Source of the DNA: Litomosoides sigmodontis
Lineage: Eukaryota; Nematoda; Chromadorea; Rhabditida; Onchocercidae
Assembly: GCA_963070105.1 (NCBI GenBank)
Contig: OY718805.1
Coordinates: 124,001 to 188,000, forward strand
DNA: 64,000 nucleotides
Reading direction: 5' to 3'
Shown: one piece after another, positions 12,689 to 23,472 of the stretch
Layout: every line of letters begins with the position of its first letter
Position numbering within the stretch: the first letter of the stretch is position 1
Program-made: the position numbers and the translations under genes
The notes under the pieces: model-generated
The model's input: the letters and a program-made list of their open reading frames with translations, nothing else
What the model was told of the DNA's origin: nothing
Databases searched by the model: none

Positions 12689-15600
12689 TTAATAAGCTCC
12701 CCTTCGGATTCTATTTCGGCTTGTTCCTCGTCGCACTAACCCACCTCCAGTGTGCTGATGTGGGTAGGATGAATACTGCTGCTGATGATGTTGAAGACGG
12801 TCATCAAAATCACCAACTGGACAGTTGAATTCATAGCGCATTGGGAGCGACTGACCGGGACCAGCTCTTCCATCTCCAGCTTCATTCACATTCGGCATCC
12901 AAACACGCCGTCGAACTTGGCTACCTTCGAAGCGACCATCAAAATCTTCATCCTGAACAACTTATCAATTTCTCTACATCAATTTTCCCAAATCAATTTC
13001 ACCAAAATATTCTCCAAAATTGTCAGATTCTGAATTGTAGGTGTAGGTGCAGTTTTTAAATGCACTCAAAGGAAAAGTCAAACCCAACGATGATCCTGAG
13101 AATAAGTCTTTGGAGTTCGAACAGTAAACAAACCTGTTTAGGTGCAGCCGGCGTACGTAACTGAGGCCTCCTGCGGGGATCCCGTACTTGAATTCCCGAT
13201 GCAAGTCCTCCTGACCTGTCGCCATCTCCGTTTCTGATTATACTTCCTCGAGATCCACTCCTTATCCGAGGGTCATGTATTCTCATTTCACCTGAAAATA
13301 TTGACAGTTATAAATTAGACGGCACCTTGAATAGCTCCAATATCACAAATTCAAATTGTCAGAGCAAGTGGGAAAAAATAACAGTGAATATGCACCTGCG
13401 GAAGAGAGGGTCCTTGATGTTTCGTCATTGCTCACTGGATTACCATCAGACTGTGCATTGCTGGATCGCCAGCTTTGTGATTGTGAAGATGAAGAAGGTT
13501 GCTGATTTCTCAGATCCACATCATTAGATGTATTGTTGTTATTACCTGGTAAAAGTGGTGGCAACGGAAGAGAAGGAGGTCCAGTACGATAGTCCATATC
13601 CTAAAATGAAAAAAGAATTGATGAATGAGAAAGAGCAACCGATGCAAGATCGATGCATTTGATTTTTTCTGCGCTTTCTGAAACATATACCCTGTTTTGA
13701 ACAGATGACGACGATGCGGCTGGTACATGTGTAAGGTTAGTCGGAATTGGTGGCGGCCAAATAAGTGGACCAATAGTTGGTGGCATTGGTAATGCAGACA
13801 GAGGTATGCCAGCACTTCCCATCTGCGCCACTGCTGTTAGTGCTGAAAAAACAATACTGAATAGTAAAACGGTATAAAGTTGACAAATGGAATCAAGTTC
13901 AAGTTGGGAAAACCTAACATTTCATTAATGCTGGGAGTTGCACTAGAAACAAACAGTATGGGCAACATAAAAATAAATTCTAGCAGCAATGGAGGAATAA
14001 AGCAATAAAAACGGAAGAAACAATAGAAGACTACTTTGTTGAAGTTATATGAAATTCATCTCACTTTTTAGAAGTGGCTCATTTTAGCATCGCATTCTGA
14101 ATGAGACACATGAGATAGGACGTTTAGATGAAGCTCTTATAGGGGAGCTCATCTGAACATCCTATTTTCAATTTGCAGTGTTAAACTAACATGAAAGTAG
14201 AGAAAGCGAAACTACTCTAGCCTTGCTTGTGGAATCTTAATCGATGTCGCTGAAGAAGTGATATGGTTAGAAATTATTAAACTACGCAAGAAAGATTTGT
14301 GAAATTAAAACGTACTTTGCACGGTTGGTACCAGAATACTTTGCTGTGGAGTAATCTGCTGTATCACTGGTGGTTGAGATGCCGCTGGATTTGACCACTG
14401 CTGCACAACTGCTGGTGTAGATGGTAATGGTTGTGGCATTTGTAAAGGTATCGAACTAACCTCCTGATCCGATCCAGTGGGGTTAGTGGCATTTTTCTGA
14501 GAACGTCTATTCTTATCTTGACCAGGACTAGGTGATCGGCTTTCTGAAAATTTGCTGAAGAAATTATGCAGTTATGAGGGGGAATTATTCAATCTACTTC
14601 TAACCGATTCCGAATAAGAGAATCTGTAATGGCTACTTCATTTGGGAGCTAAAGTTATAATAAGTGGATAATTTATCGAAAAAATTCAAAGAATCTAACT
14701 ACCTTCTTCGCGTTTCGAAGATAATAACGAGCGTGGGGGTGGCCCAAGCAGGGAAGTTTTCGACCTCCGAAACGTTCCTTCATCTGGCACTTCGTCGGTG
14801 TAATCATCATTTCCAGAAGCCCCAGGTTTCGCGACATTCCACATTCGTTCAAACTGCCGCTGAGCCTTTTTCGGTGGAGGCTGTTTGATTAAAGTTCTCT
14901 TTGCACCGATATTCATTGTCTGCAAAACATGTATTAATCTGCATTCAAATAGTGATACCAAATTATAATATTAATACTGCCTCCAAGGAATAATTTAAAA
15001 AGATCATATTCCCATTAAATTTATCATCCCAACTTCTAAAAAATCGCAATCTCCAATAATGGTGATCAGTTTACCTGTTGTCGAGCGTTTGGATCTTCTG
15101 GAAATAGCAAAGGCCCTCCAACTGGAGGACCACCGACAGTTGTTCGTGCATCTTTTTTCTGCATTCCTTGAAACACGTCATCATCTAGACCCATACCTTG
15201 AAAAAGCATATAATGAACAAAAACTTTTTTAAAAATTAATTTTGGACTTAAATTCAACTGCCTTTTTGCTCCAGGATACTGGCTGATAATGCAATTTCTG
15301 AGGCCGATTTATTTTATTTCCGCAAATGAATTCGAAAGCAAATTCGATAGACCTGGAATAACGGTGATAAACGTTTTTTCCTCAGCAGTTTCAGTTTTCG
15401 CTTCTTTTGCTGGCGTTGATGCCGATCCAGAAAATGACGCTAACCCGTAGATGTCATCTTGGGTGTCTCCTGGACGATTTCGTGCCCAAAACTTCGTGTT
15501 GTTATCATTAGAACCTAGAAAATATAGGTTCAAGATTGGGTTGAAAATGTGTTACTTCAAACTTGGGTTGTGCGTCTTTTTTTAACCAAACATAAATTTT

Positions 15601-18600
15601 GTACAAAATTTTGTATAGAAGATTTAAACACAGCAGATACATAAGCTTAGTATTAAATGGAACTTCAGCTTAAAATACCTGATGCTAGGATATGACCCAG
15701 TGGATGCCATTCAAGCGTCCATATAGCTTGGTCATGAGCATGCTCTAAAAACCCAAGTTCCTTGTCATTGTTTACTAGCCAGTATGCTAGTGATCCATCG
15801 CCACCTCCACTCACGAACATACCTTCATGAACTGGGTGCCAAGCTAATGCTACAAAATAACATAATAAATTATAAATTTAAATACTGTAGCAAATTATAA
15901 AAATTAAAATTATGAAGAAATTCAACTTTCCAAAGTAAAGAATAAACGTTAGAAGATGAAATTAACCTGTAACTTCCTTTTTGTGTCCTCTGTAAGTATG
16001 CATTTCACGCATCATCCTGATGTCATACATTTTGATGAGATGATCGCGGGAACCCGTCAACAACCAATTCCCATTTTTATTCCATTGCACTGCCATCACC
16101 GAATTTTTGTGATCATGTCTTAAAACAAAAAGTCCATTCATCGACCACAACTTTTCAAAAAATAATGCTACGGTATCAATCAGTCGTATATCAATCATTT
16201 ACAAAAAAAGAAAGCATTATATACAGCCAAAAAATGGAAATTACACATTATTTTGTCTTTAGCCATTAAGATGGAAAAAAGCTGAAAACCCTCACAAGGT
16301 TGACAGACACTGTCCTGTTTTTGGATCCCATAACTTTACTGGCTGTTGTGAATCACGTGATCCAGTGCATACTAAACCTTTTTGCGGGTGCCAATCAACA
16401 CTACGCACGTCCGATCCATGACCACGTAATACCTTTTCCTCAGCACATCGAGCAAAATCCCAAATACGAGCAGTAGCATCATCCGAACCAGTAACCAATT
16501 TCACATCTGTGGGCGCAAAGCTAAAAACCAGTAATGAAAAGTCCAATAAATCGGATCGCAACCCTACAATTCAAATTTATATTCTCCAAAATGAAACTCG
16601 TAAATAAGGAATACACAACCTCACAGATCGGATAGCCTCATCTTTATGCGCTTGATACATGTGCACATTGTTCATATTTGGTTGCCAATATTTCACGAAA
16701 CCGTCGTGATCCGCTGATACAAGCCATTGATCGTTGTGTGACCATTTCAACGCACGGATCGCTGTGTCATGAGCCTGCAAAACTTTCTAACAATTAATTG
16801 TTTTCTGTTTTACATTACATAATTAATGCCAGTGACAAATTGTCACTGACATGATATCGATAATTTATTAATTTACAGTTAATACTGAATTTTCTTTGCG
16901 ATAGGCTCTATGGCTCTGTGCTGCGAGCTATAACAACGCTTATTGCTTCTTAATAATTATAGAATTTGAATTGGTCAGATGGGTCTACATTTCCAGAAAA
17001 GTTCTCTTCCACCTTTTAATTGACAACCAATCCTTTGCAGATTCCCAGGAAGGAGAGTAGGCAGTCAACTTCGTGCTCGCATTACGCCATCTTGCACCAG
17101 GTGGTGTAAAAATATTGCAAAGAATATACCTGGCGATATAACTAACATCAAATTTGTCACTCATTTGAACTTTAAACTTTGGTTAGTATGAACAATCTCG
17201 CTGAAAGAGTAAGAAGCTGCATGTAAGTGAAGAAGGTGTGGATACTTAGATATATAAGTCAGTTATGAAAGCACATATTATTGAATTTTTTTATCGATGA
17301 AAATAAAATTTACGTAATGATGATGAAAATAAAATTTACGTAATTTTTTTATCGATGAAAATAAAATTTACGTAAAATTTACCTAACGCTTACGGTCCAA
17401 TAAGAAATCCGTAGTTAGCCTACACAATTGAAACATAATTTTCTTTAGTAGCAATGTCCCTTCTTTAAATATGTCGAGCTCATTTATTTACATGGACGAT
17501 TGTTGCAATTACATGCATTTACTGCTGCATTCATAACCCGTGCTCACAATAAAACTACAATGTAATACTGACTTTCTATCACTAAGTTCTCGTTCTCCGT
17601 AATATCCGATCTCCAATTACTGTTTCACTCGCATTTACCCATTCACAATAATAACCTATTCCCCAGTTATACTTTTTACAGCGCAAGAATTCACCTGCAC
17701 TTGCCATTAATGAATGATATCTTTAGTTACTAGCTTGTAATAATTTCCTTTACCTGTTATAAATCGGTATACTTGCATAAAATACTCTACTTTTCAATGG
17801 GACATTCAAGACGTCTAAGCATTACGCTGTAAGGAATCAAATCGCTGAAATGCTTCCTTTGAAAGGTGATCTGTAAAAATGCGAGGTTGGCAGCCAGTAA
17901 ATTCAAACATCAAATACCATTAAAGAATTGATGGGTTATCATGGCTGCTCAGTCGAATTTTTCAAGAATTATTAATGAGCCATCTTTAAGTGACTTATAC
18001 ATTTTCCAACACTCCCGGAAGACGTCGTTACAATGCCACGAGTAACATTGGGATTCTTTTCAGTGGGAAATCTAGACCTCAACTGCTGGTAATATTATTT
18101 TATACCAGATAGAAAGACTGCTTTACAGTTTCACCTCCCAAACTGCAGCAAATCTACCCTCCCAAACTGCAGTAAATTATCGAATGTAATCAGGCATACT
18201 AAGTCGATTTCAACAGTTTACAAATGAACTTAAGTACTTGGTTAATCATTTTACCCTTCATAATGATGAAAAATAATGAAATAACCAGTCCTAATGACAT
18301 TCCAAAAAAGTCCACGAAATTACAACGCCTTTTCAATGATAAACAGTCGGCCAGAAGAGAAAAATCCAAGGTAACCTACTTCTGTTGATAAATTTATGGT
18401 TCTCATATTTCAAATCTTATGAAATTTTAACGAGATCATTGACTGGTTCCTAATGTCTTGAAGAAGTCAATCATTTGACATATTAGCTAATTTTGGACCA
18501 ATTTTACAAAACGCAGAAATAATGTAGATAGTGGAGGAGAAGTCCAACATTCTCGCCGATAATAACCGCAATGCAAACTGTCAACAAGCAGCGCCTTATA

Positions 18601-20607
18601 AACTATTTATCTGCTTCATAATTACACAAAGCAGGAAAATATCGGCAATATTTGTAAAAAAAGGCAATGCCGATTGGATCATCTTTTATTTTCATTATGT
18701 TATAAATAAAAATAACTCTACTCACAAAATCTTTTCAGCCTTTTCTTTATTTCATTTTATTTGAGGCCGAATTAGTGACTTACGACGTATAACAAGGAGT
18801 AATGGATAACATACGGTGACGCAACGGAAATGAATGAATGAGACAAAATTGAACAAACGCGATACAGTGAGAATGGACGGTAAAAGCTGTCACAAATACC
18901 TGGAGAATTGTCTCGAAATTGAAAGCTGTACCATTCCATAAAGTGAATTCGCCCGTCGATGCACCCGTTATCAATCGTTTACCCTCTGGTGTCCACTGAA
19001 ACTTATAAAAAACTGACATGCAAAAGCTTAATGAGCGAAGCGAATACATCTATTGTATGTCAATAAATAGAATTACAAACCTATTCAAAAAAATTCTGAA
19101 CCAGAACACTGCGATCTTATTAAATTGTTGCAGTAAAAATTTCATGGATTTAAATATAATGTAGCGTGGAAACTAAAAATGTATATAAACCAATAACTTA
19201 CGCAAATACTGTAAATAGGACATTTAACTTTATTCATTGCAGCCCGTACAAATTTATTTAGAACACAATCAATAGTTTTATCTACTGTAGCGGTTGGAGG
19301 AACTGCAGAATTTTGATAAAGTATATCCGGCTGAACAGCCCCACGACTGCGTGCATCATGCTGCCACAGTCGAGCCTAAAAATTCATTTCATATGTCAAA
19401 TTTCTCACTATTGAAATCTAATTTAAAGATGAATTCTTCATATTCATACTTCTTCTTCATTATAATCCATGTAAGACCGGTACATCCATTAACCAACCTT
19501 TTTAACTCAATATGATGTGTTGCCTACAGTCATGTCGCAGAACATATAACTTTATTATCAAAGTATCAACATTCTACATTTCCCACACATTGATATATAA
19601 GTTGAGAGATGAATTAATAAAATGGCTAAGAGAATATACAGCAGAAATAATGGAATTAATGATAAACTGCGTAGCCTCTCAACAGCATGCAAAAAAATGT
19701 TTTTGGGACTTCAATAATGCTGTTGATAAAAGCGTCAATTCATTAACCAGAAGATATAATATTGGTATATATTAGCGATTAACAGTTTGGCGCAAACATA
19801 CCTCAAAATGATTCAATACATTGGCAATGTAATCGATATGACGCCGAACATTTGCGACGTTTTTGCGCAACCTACGACCTGGACCGTCAGCAACATCTAC
19901 TACCGGTTGCTGTAAATAACTACATAGGGTGTGAAGTTAATCCAAAGTTTATTTATGTAATTTTTATAAATATTATTGTTTATGGAATTGAAATAGCAGC
20001 CAGCTTCAATTATTAAAACATCATCAACCATGTATAACTGTATACGAACCAAATTTGTTTTGAATCGATAACCTGGTCGCAGGTAATACGGTTGATATTG
20101 GCTGTTGGTTACAATCTGTTGCTGACTGGAAATGTTAGAACTTGTCTGCAACAAAATTCTTGAAATATTTTATCCTTAGGAAAGGACGCTGTGGGCTATG
20201 TAATATCTGGAAGAAGGGAACAACCTGTGGAAACTGTGAAGAGTTTCCTGGCTGCAGTGCTGCTGAAGGGTTCGAGATATCTATATCTGACGTAGGATAT
20301 TGCAGCCACAGGTGATGCTGCAGCCATGACGGCCTCAAAACTTTATCGCTGAAAGATATATATAGTTGAGGAAGATTAATATGAAGTCGGAAAAAGAACG
20401 ACGAATAAGTAATGACGATTATCTAAGTGATAAAAAATATAAAGTGCAGAATGTGTATCTGCATGTGTGTCCAAAAAATAGAGTATGAAGATGTTTTTTG
20501 CTGAGCGTGAATGTTTCAATTAGAATAAAATGTTGGGAGGATGTTGGGGGGCGGTATTGAAACAGTTAGCAATGGCACATTACGTACGTGAAACCGAGCA
20601 GATACAT
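12689..20607 (-). CDS. WDR33: WDR33 / Pfs2, mRNA 3'-end processing (CPSF) subunit
   Basis: This is the WD40 subunit of the cleavage and polyadenylation specificity factor, which recognises AAUAAA with CPSF30. Exons in order: 20225..20348, 20050..20145, 19802..19909, 19202..19375, 18900..19001, 16620..16774, 16296..16520, 15967..16118, 15679..15849, 15353..15514, 15075..15196, 14703..14919, 14316..14543, 13691..13842, 13396..13600, 13134..13291, 12689..12952. The propeller is highly conserved: [80 protein letters not shown], then [15 protein letters not shown]. After it come [11 protein letters not shown] and a Pro/Gln/Ser/Asn-rich tail ending [19 protein letters not shown]. Vertebrate WDR33 has collagen-like GPQ repeats there; these are absent. 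The exon ending at 20348 needs an upstream coding exon; 20588..20607 (ATG plus 17 bases, donor GTACGT) fits the phase but is a guess. Total about 944 residues. One intron (16775-18899) is 2.1 kb. Confidence 0.93.
17286..17375. repeat. Short tandem/dispersed repeat in WDR33 intron
   Basis: A 22-base unit (GATGAAAATAAAATTTACGT plus AA) occurs three times, starting at 17296, 17322 and 17354. Two copies also share a TTTTTTTATC prefix, so the outer units are 32 bases. It lies inside the 2.1 kb WDR33 intron. Confidence 0.85.
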
Positions 20608-20736
20608 TCAGCAAGTGAATGAAAAGAGGCATTGGTGAAAAAGCAAATCGGATGGACGAAGTAACGCAACATTGGTTGACCGTCAACGCTAAAAGCAGCC
20701 AACATTCCCAAGACCTCCAGTCCGAGCTTCAGTCGG

Positions 20737-22528
20737 TCAATTCTGCAAGTGGTGCATAACGCACGCACGAATATACGGCGCGTTAGGGTCCACAATGCAA
20801 CACTTCAGGACCATTCAGTAATAAATCCTTAAGTGCAAGAGAAGTAGAAGACGTTGATGGCAGTTTATTCAATTGTCATAACGGAAGAGATGAAAATGCT
20901 TAAAAGCGAGGAAGAGATGCCCGATCATATTTGATCCGATCAGGAAGCTCGAGCTACAAGCAACGGCAACATGGCCATCTTTTGACTTTGCTTTGAACGT
21001 TTGAATAGTGGCTTGGGAAAAATGTCATCTTTGTTTGCCTGAAACATGGAATATATCTGCTTTGGTTTCATTCTCTAAATGTGCGAATTTGATGAGATGA
21101 GCTAGGGATGTGCAGGAAGCTTGCTCAGCAAAGAGAGATAGTTGTAAAAGAGAAAGGAGGAAGGTGACTTACATGAACACTGACGAAAATCATCTTATCC
21201 ACCTTCGGTACAGCTTTCCGTCGCATAATATCCACCTTTAATTCTTCACCGGGATCAATGAAGCCGAATACCGGATTCACCCGATATAACTGATTATCTG
21301 AGCATTTGGCCTAAAGATACACACCGTTCCTCGAAATATCTATTCGAACATTGAGCTCTACTCTCTCAGTGCCTATTCATGTGCCGCCGCGAGGTGAAAG
21401 TGGAAGAGTGCATAAAAATGAAGTTTTTTCAATCACATCGGTTCTGCTTGCTTAATCGCAATTATTGCTGGCAGTGAAATATTGCTATACCTTAATAGCC
21501 AAGCGATCTTTTGTTATGTTTCGCAGTTGCACTGTTTGATAACCTCCTTCACCGCTCCATCGAAGATTTTTCGGCTCAAGTGCCAACTCTCGTTCCTCTA
21601 CATTATGAATTTCAAAATGCATGCTTGGGTGTCTTTTCTAACACTTTCCATAGCGACAGGTTAGGTCTCAAGAGCGGAAAAGTTGGAAGGAATTCAAAAA
21701 GTTGGCTACCTTTTTCAACGATTAAGTCGACGTTTTCCTGAGTATTTTGCTGGAAATAATGAATAATCTATTTCATGCAATGAAAGCTTCAGAGACAAAA
21801 AGGAACGCTCATTTCATGGCTTTTTAATGGAGTTAAAATTCGATCGACCTCTTGCTCTTTGAACATGGCTTCTTTAATTCCTCCATTTTCAACACGTATC
21901 GACTTTTCCTAAAATTTTGCTTTTCTCCATCTCCCGTACTCCTTAATAAACTCATTACACCCAGGAACCTATTTAGACAATCTGGATGATTTGTATTTGT
22001 TGGTGCGTACGTTGTGAGCTTCCATGAATTTCATGAAATTGAATGATTAGCAACTTACTAGTCTTGCCAGTTTGGCGATGCCAAAATTTTTTAAATATTT
22101 CTTGTGCATCTGATCGCTGTGAAAAAATATGAGGTGCTACTAGTGTTTTGCTACGGAGCGCTTTTGCAGGGAAGTTTTGCAAGTGACTGACTAGCTAACA
22201 AGTGAAACCGATTTTCTTGCAGGATTCTCAGCGTAGCAGTCAATCAGCCTATCTGGCTACAACCAGGAGCACACTTTGATACGGAACCATGGAACATGAA
22301 TGCTGTTGGTCTCAGTTGCACCGCTGAAAGAATCTAAGAAGTGCTCTCAAAAATGCTTCTTACATTTGCAACATTAGCAATTTGCATGCCATCTTTCGAT
22401 GCTCCAGCAACTAACGCAGGCGCTGCAGCGAGCGGCTTCCCAGGTGCCGTTCTAGCACCTGCAGGAGCAGCACTCCTGCCGTCGTCCCACCACCTATCAT
22501 TGCTTCCGCTTTTCAGCTTGCTCGACAT
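20737..22528 (-). CDS. MSP-domain protein with Ala/Pro-rich N-terminus
   Basis: This gene encodes a protein of about 171 residues with an Ala/Pro/Gly-rich head and one major-sperm-protein (MSP) domain. The exons are 22364..22528, 21710..21749, 21491..21597, 21173..21310 and 20737..20802. The head (55 residues) contains SAAPAGARTAPGKPLAAAPA and GASKDG, similar in style to small nematode sperm MSP-fold proteins. The domain begins LALEPKNLRWSGEGGYQTVQ, then LRNITKDRLAIKAKCSDNQ, then the signature LYRVNPVFGFIDPGEELKVD and KVDKMIFVSVH. All phases agree. The last exon (from 20802, after a weak acceptor CTGAAG) gives a rather short end, ACVMHHLQN, so the true C-terminus may differ. Homologs build the sperm cytoskeleton or signal in sperm; a male-germline role is inference. 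It lies between a small membrane-protein gene and WDR33 on the same strand. Confidence 0.75.
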
Positions 22529-22675
22529 CAGCTGAAGGTTTCATATCAGGTTGACCTCTCATCACCAACTAACTTTAAGTCTTTTGCACCGCACAACTAC
22601 TATTTTCCTGCTCGACTAAAAGTTTTTTGTGCGGTCTCGCGTCTGGTCTGGAGTCATTTCATTTCAAAGCTGGTG

Positions 22676-23196
22676 CTATTTTGGTTTTCCCTGAGAGAAA
22701 TCTGCAAACAGGTTGGTGCTGGTTACTTGCATTGGTCCTCTTCTGTTGGACGAGGATCTGCTGACTGCTGACTTTTCAACATCTCTCTCCGACTTGCTTT
22801 TTCGCACTTTCCTGCTTCTCGTCACAGACTGGCTTGCGGATAGCGAACTTTGCGTTACTTTTGACTTGTTGCCTGACTGAAACACGCATGACTAAGGAAG
22901 GTGGTGGTCAATCGGTCAACAAGTCATTGATACATTTAAATGATCTAATCGTGCCTAATGTTGGTCTCCAACGGGAGGTTCGATCACCATCAGGTCGCTC
23001 GTGCTATCAAACAAAATGCATCCTACCTTGCCAGCTGGAGCGTTGGGTGGGAAAGTGGAGAAGGAACTAGTGAGAAACACTAAACTAAGTTTATCTTCTT
23101 TGCACGCTTTCCGCTGGCGCACTGCATGAGAACGGTGGTCGCCAGCAGTATTATCCCGACGGTCAGTAAGATGGCATTGCTTGGCTCTGCGTGCAT
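22676..23196 (-). CDS. Small single-pass membrane protein with basic Ser-rich tail
   Basis: I do not recognise this gene. The two exons 23086..23196 and 22676..22876 give 103 residues. The N-terminus, MHAEPSNAILLTVGIILLAT, leads into one hydrophobic helix of about 20 residues followed by CASGKRAKKINL, a positive stop-transfer segment, so the tail probably faces the cytosol. The tail is rich in Ser, Lys and Arg (SLSASQSVTRSRKVRKSKSE) and could be phosphorylated. The end is FADFSQGKPK. The intron donor (GTTTAG) is weak, and an extra in-frame exon around 23034-23070, reading PPNAPAGK before a GTAGGA donor, is possible. It sits 147 bases upstream of the MSP-domain gene on the same strand, so both may be one transcription unit. 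Confidence 0.5.
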
Positions 23197-23472
23197 TTCA
23201 CTTCCCTGCCACACGACAACAAATGCAATGCAACAACAACTATTGAAGAGACAACCGCCGCAAGAAACTGTCCCAAAGTTAGCGAATAACGCTCTCAGTA
23301 CTGAAGCGATATTTATATGTTGCGATGAGCTGTTTGCAGATAGATAGCTGTTGGGCAGGACTGATTATGTCTTTTTTGATGGATAGCTTTATTAAAATTA
23401 AATTACGAACTTGGATGTGACTTAGCTGAACAGAAAAGGGTTTTGTGCATGTCATTTGCAGTTTAATTTCAA

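Noticed and set aside
22341..22535. Plus-strand frame resembling an Ala/Pro secreted peptide
   Set aside because: It is the complement of the first exon of the MSP-domain gene, which fits four further exons in phase.
22970..23000. tRNA B-box-like GGTTCGATCA
   Set aside because: No matching A box or cloverleaf could be drawn around it.
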